A DNA stretch of 64,000 bases from Alentia gelatinosa (Eukaryota; Annelida; Polychaeta; Phyllodocida; Polynoidae). Shown here piece after piece: positions 34,352 through 44,754 of the stretch. The stretch's first letter is position 1, and each line of letters starts with the position of its first letter. The stretch covers positions 6,728,044-6,792,043 of the forward strand of contig OX465592.1 of the NCBI GenBank assembly GCA_950022655.1, read 5' to 3'. The notes under the pieces were generated by a model. It saw only the letters and a program-made list of their open reading frames with translations, was not told the origin of the DNA and searched no databases. The position numbers and the translations under genes were made by a program.

Positions 34352-35227
34352 AGTGGGAATCACACGGAGAGACTCATGTACCTTCCACAGGGTTTGTCTG
34401 AGATGATTTGCAGGTACATTGTCTCCTCGTGTGACACCCTTAAAGTGGGATTCACACGATGGGATTCATGTACCTCACAGGGTGCTTTTCTGAGACAAAT
34501 CCTGCTGAGATTCTGTACTCGAACACAATCTCTTCATCAAAATTATAGGGATTCATTCCCCTGAGACATGTTTTCCTCCTTGTAATTGTTTAAGACATTT
34601 CCCCCTAAAACGGAACAAAATCGCATGAGATTTTGAGCCCCGCGAGGCACATGAATCCCATCGTGTGAATCCCACTTGAAATGGGATTCACACGGTGGGA
34701 CAAATGGACCTGAGACTGGTGTACTTCACACCTTTGCACCAGTCGGCTACTATTTCCAACTGGGAACAAAGTTTCACAGATTGGGGTGTTCTACAGTCTC
34801 AGGGGAACATGGCGGATTCAATTCACATGAGAAGATTTAACAGGTACATAGTCTCAACCCTACACCCCTACACAGGGTACACAGGGTACACAGGGCACAC
34901 AGTCGCCGACTCAGGGTACTTCCCCGTGTGAGTAGGGGTTATTTGAGACCGCTGAGACTCACAGATTGGGGGAGAACGTGTGAAATACATTTGTCTCACC
35001 AAAATGGCCCTCTAAATCTTAAACCTGTTTCAAGTCAAAATCTCATGAGATTCTGTTCCTTGTTAGGGGCGATTGTCGCCGACAATTGCAAGAGAAAAAA
35101 GTTGTCTCAGCAAAATGAAAGCCTGTCATTCACACGAGGAGGTTGTGTTCCAGTACCAAATCTCAACAGGATTTGTCTCAGACAAACGGCCTGTGAGGTA
35201 CATGAATCCCACCGTGTGAATCCCGTT
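34352..35227. mobile_element. Chain of three family F MITEs sharing TAA junctions
   Basis: Unit a 34352-34440 (89 bp), TAA on both sides. Unit b 34444-34676 (233 bp), starting at the TAA that ends a. Unit c 34680-35227 (548 bp), from ATGGGATTCACACGGTGGG to GTGTGAATCCCGTT, followed by TAA. Unit c contains GATTGTCGCCGACAATTG, a TACACAGGG triplication, and aligns inverted with 51452-51921. None codes for protein. Confidence 0.8.
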
Positions 35228-35377
35228 TAAGTCTCAATTCCCTGAGACTGAGGAGGAGCAGGGGAAATCATCGGTGGGGTGTCAGTTGGGTGTAGTTTCA
35301 TGGATTCACACGGGAAGAAGGCCCTACGCTAGAGACTGTGTACCCTGAACATAGGTACTTGAGTGTCAAGGAACGCA

Positions 35378-35455
35378 TTCACACGGGTGACGTGGAATTC
35401 ACACGGTGGGATTCATGTACCTCACAGGGCTCAAAATCTCATGCGAGTTTGCTCC
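35378..35455 (+). mobile_element. Family F MITE, left-end fragment
   Basis: GGAATTCACACGGTGGGATT then CATGTACCTCACAGGG and AAAATCTCATGCGAG. Confidence 0.6.
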
Positions 35456-35624
35456 TTTTTAGGGGGTGATAAACTGTGGTTTACGGATTCAAACCTGTGG
35501 TATACGGCCTCAAAGCCATGGTATTCGGGAAAAAGTAGTCCCTTTTGTTATAGAGCAAAGAAATAGTCCACATTGTTATATCATCTAATATGGCAATTAA
35601 TGGGTTTAATTTATTCGAAAAGAT

Positions 35625-35780
35625 GGATAATAAATACAACAAACGAGGATTTTGTGGACAGGCGGCTCTGTAAACCATTAGCGGTTGACGTCGTAATACA
35701 TTCGCTGGTGTTCATATATTACTACGCGTCAACCTCGCGTGGTTTACGGCCGCCTGACCACAGAACCATCGATTATTGTC
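35625..35780. mobile_element. Family H nested hairpin element
   Basis: Arms TGTGGACAGGCGGC / GCCGCCTGACCACA. Second tier TGTAAACCA/TGGTTTAC and GTTGACGTCGTAATA / TATTACTACGCGTCAAC. The flank AATAAATACAACAAACGAGG resembles those of other family H copies. Confidence 0.65.
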
Positions 35781-35939
35781 TATGGACAGCATGGCCAGGC
35801 CGTTCTCTATAAAAGGTGCCTTCACGGGTATATGATAAATGAGGCTCCCCATGAATAAGGCGTTCATGCTACTCGTAGTTTGCGCCGTATTCAGGCTGAA
35901 CAAACTGGTCCCGAGCACAGCAGTGGTGTCTGGTCACCA

Positions 35940-36090
35940 CACTGCAGCGCGCTACCACCGTCTCGCGAGGTCTCACGAGACGTGCCCAGCAATAGGAGAC
36001 GCCCTCTTAGGGACGCTGTGACGTCACAGCAGCGTCTCTCGCAGAAGGAGGGCGGGTTACGCAGGGAGCGGATTCACGAATTGTTAGGAC
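35940..36090. promoter_or_regulatory. CpG-rich segment with CRE and TCTCGCGAG motifs
   Basis: TCTCGCGAGGTCTCACGAGA (about 35960), GTGACGTCAC (36018-36027) and CAGCAGCGTCTCTCGCAG. Bidirectional promoters often carry such motifs. No adjacent coding frame is convincing (108 codons at 35880-36206 are arginine-rich and run into the heptamer array). Confidence 0.25.
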
Positions 36091-36189
36091 ACAAAGGAGA
36101 GCACTGTCGAGGACAGACAGCGAGCAGAAAGGGGAATGGAGTCGGACGACAAAGCATGTTAATGACATGTGGCAGGCCCTGTGAGGCAA

Positions 36190-37045
36190 GGGGCAGGGGG
36201 CAGTGAGCAATGGGTAGCAGGCAGTGGGCAGTGGGCAATGGGCAGTGGGCAGAGGGCAGTGGGTAGTGAGCATTGGGCATTGGGCAGTGGGAAGTAGACA
36301 GTGGGCAGTGGGCAATGGGCAATGGGCAATGAGAATTGGGCAGTGGTCAGTAGGCAGTGGGCAGCGGGCATTGGGCAGTGGGCAGAGGGCAGTGGGTAGT
36401 GAGCATTGGGTAGTGGGCAGAGGGCAGTAGGCAGTGGGCAGAGGGCAGCAGACAGTGGTTAGCGGGCAGTACTAACTACGTCTTGTCTTAATATTTCCAT
36501 CCCTCCTTGATAGGAGGAGACATTAGCGGTATGAGACCACTATTAGGTATACCTATATTTGGAAATGATGTGGAGATGAGTGCATGAGCAGTGGGCAGCA
36601 AGCACTGGGCAGCAGGCAGTGGGCAGCGGGCAGTGGGCAGTGGGCAGCAGGCAGCAGGCAGTGGGCAGCGGGCAGTGGGCAGTGGGCAGGGACAGCGAGC
36701 ACTGGGCAGCAGGCAGTGGGAAGTGGGAAGTGGGCAGCAGGCAATGGGCAGTGGGCAGCCAGCAGTGGGCAGCAGGCAGTGGGCAGTGGGCAGTTGGCAG
36801 CAGGTAGCAGGCAGAGGGCAGTGGGTAGTGAGTAGTGGGCAGTGGGAAGCAGGCAGAGGGCAGTAGGCAGTGGGTAGTGGGTGGCAGGCAGTGGACAGTG
36901 GACAGTGGGCAGTGGGCATCAAGCAGTGAGCATTGGGCAGTGGGCAGTGGGAAGTAGACAATGGGCGGTGGGCAGTGGGCAATGAGAATTGGGCAGTGGG
37001 AAATGGTCAGTAGGCACTGGGCAGCAGGTAGTGGGTAGGGGCAGA
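36190..37045. repeat. (GTGGGCA)n heptamer array, two blocks
   Basis: Blocks 36190-36475 and 36586-37045 with variants GTGGGCA, GCGGGCA, ATGGGCA, GCAGGCA. They are separated by a 110-bp unique segment (36476-36585). Frames on both strands follow from a period of 7, which cycles through all three phases. Confidence 0.93.
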
Positions 37046-37378
37046 AAAATAAAGCGAAAATAAAAATCGCATTATGATCGTGAAACTGATTCAAATACGA
37101 ATACGAATATTGATAATAAAGTTACATTACTCTTCAATCTGGGTAGGTCAAGAGGTTAGCAAGGACAAGCTGAATATATAGCTATATTTAAAGGTCTATT
37201 AGACGGATATGAACGAGTTTTCAATGTCAAGCCTATGAGACAAAAATACCAGGGGTGAGATAAATACCATTTGCTCCTATTTATACACAATTTCGTTCTT
37301 TTTCGTATTGATATTGTTGACCTGGAAGAGATCCAGCCACAGAGTCATGTTAACGTTGTGATTCTGCTCCACACATGA
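37046..37378. other. Mostly unique; one GGGGTGAGATAAA end
   Basis: ATACCAGGGGTGAGATAAAT at about 37249 is a solitary end of the repeat seen at 25645. Confidence 0.4.
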
Positions 37379-37686
37379 GGCCCGTTTCCATTGGCCGACG
37401 AAGATTGCTTGGACTTTTTGAGTTACACAGAAAGTCTATCAGTGGTGCCACTGACTGTGCGTCGGGATAGAAAAATCGCCGAGGGTAGTAGATTTCACTC
37501 AGTGGCCAAGCTTTCACATAGTGGTCGGTGGCACCACATTACATAATCTAAGTAGAAAAAGTCGTGGGTCATTTCACAACCTAGGTTGTTTCCATTGACC
37601 GATATTGAGTCCACAGTGCCAAAAGTCTGTTGGTGGTTCCTTAATGTATATCGGTGACGGCAAATCGGCCAATGTTAACGGGCCTA
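37379..37686 (-). mobile_element. Family A MITE, inverted copy
   Basis: Starts GGCCCGTTTCCATTGGCCGA with the AGTTACACAGAAAGTC side first, so it is inverted relative to 11019-11327. Ends CGGCCAATGTTAACGGGCC. An extra copy of the last roughly 45 bp follows (37689-37737). Confidence 0.75.
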
Positions 37687-37737
37687 TAGATACTGTAGAT
37701 CGGTGACTGGAAATGGGCCAATGTTAATGGGCTTATA

Positions 37738-38020
37738 GGCCCGTTTCAAATAGCCAATCTCCTGTCACTGATCTACAGTCATGACGGACCTTTGGCACTG
37801 CTGACCCCAAATTGTGAAACGACCCAACTCGTGAAATGACCTGTAACTTTTTCTGCTTAGATTATGCAATGTGGCACCACCCAACACTAAGTAAAGGCTT
37901 GGTCACTGAGTGAAATCTACTACCCTTCTATTTAGATGCACAGTCAGTGGCACCACCGACAGACATTCTGGGTAACTAAAAAAATCTACACCCTTTCCGT
38001 CGGCCAATGGAAATAGGCCT
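37738..38020 (+). mobile_element. Family A MITE, direct copy
   Basis: GGCCCGTTTCAAATAGCC to CGTCGGCCAATGGAAATAGG. Same orientation as 11019-11327 and tail-to-tail with the preceding copy, so the pair could form a large stem. Confidence 0.75.
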
Positions 38021-38456
38021 TATAGATCTGTGGTATTTCTGAGGGCCAGGCCTGGCAGGTGAGTGGGTGGAAGTCGTTCTCTGTGCTCAGTAACCAGATC
38101 ATTATTGGCCAACCATGCACCACTACGCTAATCATACAGTGATCTAACCTCGCCTGGCTTCCCCCCGCAGCCGCCGCCGCTCGCCCACAGGCCTCGTGCA
38201 TTGGTCCCACCACCTGCCAACTCCATCTCACATTCGCCGGCACCTATAGACTAGCTTCCTTATATTATTTTTTTTTATTTCTTTTTTTATTGATACAGTT
38301 CATCGTACAAACAATGATTATTTCAGTTTGGTAGAACGGCTGTATAAAGCATAACAAATAAGCGTATGAAAATATTGATAAAAAGGTTCAAATAATTGTT
38401 ATAAAACACATGTTTAACATCCAGTCCCTTTATCTTAACCTGGTATTTTTACATTA
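38021..38456. other. Unique sequence with poly-T
   Basis: T-rich 38265-38292 followed by ATTGATACAGTTCATCGTAC; it may be an inverted A-rich tail. No gene. Confidence 0.3.
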
Positions 38457-38678
38457 AGCCGGAGACAAACCAAGCGAGAAATGCAGCGATCTCCGGAATC
38501 GCCAACACAAAATGGCGATTATGTGAGCGATTTTTTTAAACATTTCACATGATTATTGCTTCCGAGACGCTAAATCATCGGTGGGAGATATTACTCTGAA
38601 ATAATATCTCACATACATTCTATTTTGTATTGATGATTCCGGAAATCGCTGCCTTGACTCGCTCGGTGTGTCTCTGGC
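38457..38678 (+). mobile_element. Family I MITE, complete, about 222 bp
   Basis: Left AGCCGGAGACAAACCAAGCG, right CTCGCTCGGTGTGTCTCTGG. Inner ATGCAGCGATCTCCGGAATC pairs with GATTCCGGAAATCGCTGCC. Flanks are TTA at the left and TAA-like at the right, not an exact duplication. Confidence 0.75.
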
Positions 38679-38679
38679 A

Positions 38680-38925
38680 TAAGGAACTCATACTCCACAG
38701 CCGTGAAGGTAGTGTACCCAGTACTCAACGGCTAATTGGGAGAATTATTTCGTTGATTACTAACGTTCCTGATCATGTATACAGGGTGAGATAAAATCAG
38801 AACCCCACTTGATGAAAATAACTTGGTCCGCACTCATCCTCGTTTGACCGCCTCGCTTCATGAATTGCTCCATAATTAAACTCGTTGGAGTACGAACCAA
38901 TTTATTTCATCACATAAATTTGCCT
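38680..38925. mobile_element. Dispersed repeat P, copy 1
   Basis: GAACTCATACTCCACAGCCG..GTGAGATAAAATCAGAACCC..AACTTGGTCCGCACTC aligns with 55905-56150. The left edge recurs at about 58940. The second half has inverted AACTTGGTCCG/GAACCAATTTAT-like arms. Confidence 0.55.
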
Positions 38926-39314
38926 TTAAGTCCCCATCCACCTACCACACCCCTCCTCAACACCATTCAGGATTTGATTCCTGAACCAGTCAGGGGGAAA
39001 TTATTATACCATAACGAATTTTTTTGATCATTTAATGAATGTCCATAATCAAAGACTTGAGCAAGTCTAGCCTCCAGCCAGCGCCCACGTTCCCCAGCTT
39101 CCAGCACTTGCCCCTCTCTTCTATTCGGTCTGAGCATCTATACTCGTAGGTCTGAGAGGTTGCCTGTGATAATACAGCCTGACACACCCAAAGCTCTGGT
39201 GCCTCACCCTCCCCAGACATGTGGGAGCAGCAACAGGCAAACTTAAACCACCTCCCCTCGTGTATAACAAGATACAGTCAACATACCTGCCTGCGAAACT
39301 TATATGTTTTCGTT
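38926..39314. other. Unique sequence
   Basis: Nothing recognised. Confidence 0.3.
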
Positions 39315-39989
39315 GCAGGGATTTATTTTCGTATTGTGACATTCTATGAATTCAAATTCCTCAACATTCTGACAAAGTTATGATGCAGGAATTTTAATTT
39401 ATACCCATGTCGAAGCCATGTCGGCGCCATATCGCAAGCAGTGGGTGTCAGGCTTAACAGTATTTTACTTTTGCTCCAGTGAGTCATAACTAATGATTAG
39501 TTTTAGGAAAATATTCAATTCATCTGTATCTTTATTCTAGCAAGAATGGAACACCAAAAACAATATAACCAGGTTTTTCTCTCCCCAGGAATATTCATAT
39601 TCATAGCATGTGTTTTTCAAATACTTCCGTCGTAAATACGTTCGACAATAAACAAGGTCAGCCATACATGGCTGGAAAAAGAAGAAGCATAATATACATT
39701 CAGTCCTTAATGCACAAATATGCAGATTCGTTACAAATTTGTTACACTCCAGTAAACCCTTTTAACAAGCAGTTTCACATGTAGTATCTAGGATCCAGGT
39801 TATTGACCTACCAATGCCTTCTGATGCACTGCGATATGGGCAATCTGCACCGTGTCTCATCGAGAGGTTCATTTTTCTATCGGAGTAGGTGGACACCCCC
39901 TTTTACGATATCGATGTACCTAAAACCCTATTACGATACACACCTAAGTTCCTAGTATAGACGTTGCTTCTGATACAGAGGATCCCGTT

Positions 39990-40066
39990 GTCTACGATTT
40001 CCGACACGATGCATCGTAGTGCATCGGCAGGTCCTAAACTTCTATCGTAGTAGGTGGACGCTGGGC
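39990..40066 (+). mobile_element. Family C MITE, right-end fragment
   Basis: TCTATCGTAGTAGGTGGACG then CTGGGC and TTA. Its left neighbour at 39870-39900 (ATCGGAGTAGGTGGACACCC) is another family C end. Confidence 0.6.
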
Positions 40067-40069
40067 TTA

Positions 40070-40302
40070 AGGCCAGGAACCCACTGAGTTTCCGACACAC
40101 TACGACAAGTATTCCGACACACTACGATACGGATTTTCTCATTATTCCGACACAGCAACGATGCAGGGATTTAGTTTCGCGCTGTGACATTCTACAAAAC
40201 CGAATTTTTCAACATTCTGACAAAGTTATGATGCAGGAAATTTGATTTATACCCATGTCGTAGCCATGTCGGCGCCATATCGCAAGCAGTGGGTGATTGG
40301 CT
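40070..40302 (+). mobile_element. Family M MITE, about 233 bp
   Basis: Left AGGCCAGGAACCCACTGAGT, right CAGTGGGTGATTGGCT, with TTA/TTAA at both boundaries. It starts at the TTA that closes the family C end. CCGACACACTACGA repeats occur inside. Confidence 0.55.
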
Positions 40303-40584
40303 TAACAGTTCTTTACTTTTGCTCGAGTGAGTTATTACGATCGATGAGTTTTGGGAAAATGTTCAATTGATATATATCTTTATTTCAGCAAGAATGGAAC
40401 ACCAAAAACAATGAATTTCCAATTTCTTTAGGATAGAGATCACCTTTTTCATATTTTGTCTCTAGCCTAAAACAAAATCTCTTTTTAGGTTAATACAAAA
40501 GACAATAACACCAGGTTTTTCTCTCCCCAAGAATATTTTTAAAGAGACATGATTCTATCATTGCAGCCATGACAACAGACACGT

Positions 40585-40700
40585 ATGCGATGACGTCATC
40601 TGCGTCAAACACGACTGAGCCAGGTACTGAGCTTTACTTATGTCATGGGTGATGGCTTACGTGCGTCACTTCCGGTTTCCCCCTCCTGATGACGTCATAA
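40585..40700. promoter_or_regulatory. Paired CRE sites with an ETS core
   Basis: TGACGTCA at 40591-40598 and 40690-40697, with CACTTCCGG (inverted ETS core) at about 40668. The arrangement resembles housekeeping promoters. No gene was identified nearby. Confidence 0.3.
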
Positions 40701-41322
40701 CCACCCTGCCCCTGCTGACAATGACACTCACAGTTGTTTCTAATACACGAAAACAGGGTTTTATTTTAGGGAGCGTAAACAAACTGATTTTCGAAGTTTA
40801 TCTGTGTAAAAATAATACACCAAGGCTGCACTGCATCTAATGCCACTCCACAGGCTGCAGCATCTGTATCTTGTATTGCACAAGCTAACAAAATGGAAGA
40901 CCGCCAAATTTGGTAAATTTTGTGATGAATAAAGAAAATTGTTTGCACCTAATTAACCCATTACTTGAAACCAAATTGGGCAGCTGTTGAGTTATACTTG
41001 TTCAAACTATCTAGAATAAAGAAAATTGTTTAAAAAATCAACAAATGGGATGCAAATGCTGAACTTATGGACTTGGATATGCAAGTCTGTACTGCTCTGA
41101 AAAAAATGTTATGGGATGGTTCCACAGTGGGTTTGTCAAAATATCAGATATATTTTCAATGTTTTGATGCATTTATTCGGTTTTTTTCGGAACCATGCAA
41201 GCACCATTCAAAATTAGAAAAAAATCCAATTTCTTAAAGTTGTCTTGCAAACGATGGGCGTTAGATGTTTACGCTTTGTCATTGAATCATACTTTCAAAT
41301 GCTGCTGGATAGACGTTGAGAC
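40701..41322. other. AT-rich unique sequence
   Basis: AGGGAGCGTAAACA at about 40769 has an inverted partner (TGTTTACGCTCCCTTTT) at about 41617, so a larger composite transposon of about 860 bp around the hAT-like element is possible. Confidence 0.3.
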
Positions 41323-41561
41323 CAGGGAGCTGTTTCGAAAGTCGGGATGGTGCTAAACGAGAGTACTCACCGCCAAAGCTAGAGCTAAACAACTGCACTT
41401 GAAGTGTCGCTGTCGAGGTGGAGGTGCCGCTCGCTATTGGGTATTGGTAACGGTTTTGCTGCCGCTTTTATTCAAAGTGCTGCTCGCTGTTGCCTGCCTC
41501 TCGCTTTGAAATGCGACGTGCCGCTGGCGAGACCTTACTCGACTTTTGGAACAGCTCCCTG
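41323..41561 (+). mobile_element. hAT-like MITE, 239 bp
   Basis: CAGGGAGCTGTTTCGAAAGT at the left and ACTTTTGGAACAGCTCCCTG at the right form an imperfect terminal repeat of about 22 bp starting CAGGG, a hAT hallmark. The 8-bp flanks do not match. The interior GAGGTGCCGCTCGC / GTGCTGCTCGCTG words are also self-complementary. Confidence 0.6.
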
Positions 41562-41571
41562 CTCTTTTGAG

Positions 41572-41600
41572 TTGAGTGCTATCCAGGATAAATAAATGTC
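41572..41600 (+). repeat. GGATAAATAAA tail-like word
   Basis: TATCCAGGATAAATAAATGT resembles the family O tails in the plus orientation but lacks an A-rich tract. Minor. Confidence 0.25.
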
Positions 41601-42043
41601 TAAAACAGTGTTTACGCTCCCTTTTAGAGTGCCAAACTACTTTGCATATGACCAAATATGGCCCACTCTGTTTGCGTGTATGTGTTGGTTGTCGTACACC
41701 ATCTTGGAGCTTGTCTTGAACCCTCTCCTTGCTGGTGTGATTCTCTTTCTCTCTGCTCGAGGCTTTCAGGTGCCCCGATGTCGGTCACACTCTCGCCCTC
41801 TCTCTCTCTCGCTACTAACGATGGGAGTTGTGTTCCTACGCCAATGAACTGTTATTGGAGAACTCGACCCAAAACGAACTCGATCTGTAGTTGTCAGGAG
41901 AATTTGACCTGTTTTGAAGAAACCGATTGGAAAACTCGACCCGTTTTAGATACTTCTGGATGAGATGGTTTCATATAGAAGGAAAGGTCTATTTAGACAT
42001 ATAAACCAGTGGAAATTGAAAATAAGTTCAGTTATGTTTAGGT

Positions 42044-42182
42044 GTTGGGTTAAGGTTAGGGATAGGGATAGGGATAGGGTTAGGGTTGCGGATAGACTTA
42101 GGGAAAGGGAAAGGGATAGGGTTAGGGTTAATGATAGGAATAGGGATGGGGTAAGGGTTAGGGTTAGGGTTAGCCTTAGGGG
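42044..42182 (+). repeat. Telomere-like repeat inside the element
   Basis: Mixed GGGTTA, GGGATA and GGGAAA units such as GGGATAGGGTTAGGGTTGCG. Degenerate and about 140 bp only. Not a chromosome end. Confidence 0.85.
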
Positions 42183-42294
42183 AAAGGTTTTCCGTTTGTT
42201 TTCTTGCCAATAAACGACTAAATTTGAAGCCAAGATAACATACTTACTACTAAATATGATATCATCCACTGTTGTAATAAGATACTTGAGTGGG

Positions 42295-42500
42295 AAGATT
42301 TAACATGGGTCGAGTTTGTTATGGGTCAAGTTCCTAAAATGGGTTGAGTCCAGTATGGGTCGAGCTTTTTACAGGTCGAATTTTCTACGGGTCAAGTTTT
42401 TTACAGGTCGAGGTATTGAAACGGGTCGGGCTCTTTCGGGTCAAGTTTGATATGGGTCGAGTTCTTAAAACGGGTCGAGTTCGTTACGGGTCGAGTTCTC
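42295..42500 (+). repeat. GGGTCGAGTT-type degenerate repeat
   Basis: About ten spaced copies of GGGTC(G/A)AGTT forming the extended right end of the Mutator-like element; inverted versions are at 41865-41955. Confidence 0.8.
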
Positions 42501-42680
42501 CAGTATTCCAATGAACTACCCCCACCCCTCCAAACTTAAACACCAAACTGATTTTCCTGTGTTTCAGCTTCAAACCATGGCTATTGTCTTGTTCCCCGAG
42601 CCCAGCAGCTTGTTGTCAGCCATGACCATGTTGTCAAAGTGCACAGGCTTATCATATACTGTCTAATCTCTTGAATAATA

Positions 42681-43110
42681 CCCGGCGTTTACACTAGACG
42701 ATTATAGATGCCGATTCTTGAATTCTGCACCACCTGACGACTTTCAGTTATCAATGGCTAGAAATCGGTACAAATCAAAATCGTAAATGCTTGAGGAAAG
42801 TCTTGGGCTGCTAACTATTGCAGCCGATATGATGTAATCGAGCACCACCTGATGATTATATGACACAAAGTGATTGCTAGTTCCGCCATCATCCACCGGG
42901 AAATTGTAATATAGGGCCACTATCGTCGTTATGTCAAACCAAAAAAATATATATCTTTTAAAAAGTCCATTAGTAACTGGACCTACTATCTGGTGTTTTG
43001 TTTAGCGTCGAAGGGGCAAGATGGCCACCTCCATAATACAATAGCTATGTGCCCTATAGGCTAGACGATCTACAGTCATCCCGTTTTAGTCGTCTAGTGT
43101 AAACGCCGGG
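42681..43110 (+). mobile_element. Family E MITE with nested insertion
   Basis: CCCGGCGTTTACACTAGACG to CGTCTAGTGTAAACGCCGGG, the best preserved family E ends. The interior carries CACCACCTGACGACTTTCAG. From about 42862 to 43062 it is interrupted by repeat Q (ACTGGACCTACTATCTGGTG, GGGCAAGATGGCCACCTCC). Flanks are ATA at the left and TTA at the right. Confidence 0.8.
42862..43062 (+). repeat. Repeat Q, permuted copy nested in family E
   Basis: Order: CACAAAGTGATTGCTAGTTC..GGGCCAC, then CCATTAGTAACTGGACC..GGGCAAGATGGCCACC. At 59066-59230 the two halves occur in the reverse order, as expected if Q exists as a tandem array. Confidence 0.65.
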
Positions 43111-43113
43111 TTA

Positions 43114-44360
43114 CTATGCGATCAGTAACCCAATTCTCCATCCCAATCTCCCTGTCCTTGGAGATCCAGATCAGAGTCTCTCTTGCAGGTGTATTTTTCA
43201 ATTTTGTCAATCATCGTTGAGTTGTGATACTTCCCGTACTTTCTGGATGGTTTGTGCCCTGTGCTTCAGTCTTACAGCTGGTTGAACCGATTGCCTGACT
43301 AATTCTTCATTGACAGATTGTGCTGTTTAAACATTTCCCTTTCAGGATCATTGTCATTTCACATGTTATAATGATAAGGTAACCATGGAAGAAAATTAAA
43401 TCTGAAGAAGATTTTTTTTTAAAGAGAGTTGAACTTCGTTTATTATTCCAGAAAAAAACAGGTACATAGTCAAAGTAGTAACTTGTCTATTCTGTACGAA
43501 CATGTGAACAATCCATCGATGCACAATTCTATATCCAATAGACCACACTTGCTCATTCCAGCGCTGAACAATAACTGGAAAAAGAAAACATACCAGAACC
43601 TTGTACCAGAGAAACAAATATAGAATGTTTGCACATAGTTCTTGCACTATCTTGAAAAAGATTTCTCTCGGTCTGATCTAATGGAAGTTAGATAGTCCGT
43701 TCCACTAACGGATGGCTTGCTTCTTCATTTTCTTTTCCTTTTTTTTTTTTTTTTAGCAAAAGATTTAATTTTATTAAAAAAGATATAAAAGGATTTTCCC
43801 CTTTCTTCACAAGTGCTCTTTATACGCAAGGCAATCTTGATAGTAAAGTCATACATTTGGGTTCATGTTCTGCGATCATTTCTGGATTTTTTGCTCCCTT
43901 TTAAAAGAATAGAACTTTCCATATCTTATCCCCAACTAGAGTTGGAAAATATCACTCGAAAGATCCACCCAAGAGCGGGATAGGATCTTTTAATCATACA
44001 GAGGCTAAATCAAGATTAATCCTACCCATATATGTAAATATGTCGGAGTCATATTATCTCACTACTGGTATTTGTGTTACTCTTAACACTGGCAGTTCGT
44101 TCTCAATGCCCCTATGAGTATTGCAGTCCATTCTCCATGGTCTATATCCTGTGTGTCATCCATTCTTTTAGTGTGTACAGGGATGAGATGAATACAGAAA
44201 GCGACTCTTGTAAGAACCCGACGTGATATTCACTCGGCTGTCAGCTCGTTCATATCACTGTGCATCAAACTCCTGGAGAACAATGACTTTGACAAAAAAC
44301 TTGTTCGTTTCTTCTTTAGTCCCCACTGGTGACCTGTAAATGTTGCAAGAGTAGGTGACT
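43114..44360. other. Unique sequence
   Basis: Poly-T at 43739-43755. No gene. One short GGGATGAGATGAATAC word at about 44179 resembles the GGGGTGAGATAAA repeat. Confidence 0.3.
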
Positions 44361-44488
44361 TAATCTATAATAATGTCAAAAATATAGATATTAGGGAAAC
44401 GGATTTTGAAGCAATTCTGCGAACTCGGTGAATATTTCCACCACAAAACATCAAAAAACAGATTCCATTCAGCTACACTAACCATGTC
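44360..44488 (-). mobile_element. Family L element, fragment
   Basis: GCGAACTCGGTGAATATTTC and GATTCCATTCAGCTACACTA then ACCATGTC match 49560-49625. Confidence 0.55.
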
Positions 44489-44754
44489 TCGCTATAATAG
44501 GCATATTTCGATTCTTTTTCTACCTCTTCATTCATCTGACAAGATGTTGGATGACATAATCAAAATCGCATCACAATCTCTCAAGATTGAACCCACAGAT
44601 CAAAAGGCTAACTAGGTGAAGCACGATGGACATTTATCCTTTGATATGTGATACTTTAGGAGTCTAGAAAAATATGGGAAAGTTACTTTTCCTCAGCTTT
44701 TCTTTACCTTCTGATGTCTGGCTTGTAAGTCTCCAGTTACCTGACCGAACACGG
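44489..44754. other. Unique spacer
   Basis: Nothing recognised. Confidence 0.3.

Larger units (their letters stand above)
39315..40540. repeat. Direct duplication, 39315-39605 and 40160-40540
   Basis: Both copies read TGCAGGGATTTA.TTTCG..GTGACATTCTA, GACAAAGTTATGATGCAGGA, GCCATGTCGGCGCCATATCG, CAAGCAGTGGGTG, AAGAATGGAACACCAAAAAC and GGTTTTTCTCTCCCCA. The second has an insertion of about 85 bp before the last block. Each copy includes the right end of a family M MITE. Confidence 0.8.
41851..42507. mobile_element. Mutator-like non-autonomous element, 657 bp, 10-bp duplication
   Basis: CCAATGAACT is present at 41841-41850 and 42508-42517. Inverted ends TATTGGAGAACTCGACCC and GGGTCGAGTTCTCCAGTA continue inward as repeated ACTCGACCC / GGGTCGAGT words. 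The centre (42044-42182) is degenerate TTAGGG/GGGATA repeat. A 9-11-bp duplication with long ends fits MULE elements. No transposase frame. Confidence 0.8.

Noticed and set aside
36488..37094. 164- and 183-codon frames in the heptamer array
   Set aside because: A 7-bp period cycles through all phases and lacks stops by composition.
40121..40160. LINE or retroviral coding remnant
   Set aside because: I looked for reverse transcriptase, integrase or gag motifs in all listed frames across the window and saw none.
42044..42182. Chromosome end or telomere fusion
   Set aside because: Repeats are degenerate, only about 140 bp, and lie inside a transposon with matching target duplications.
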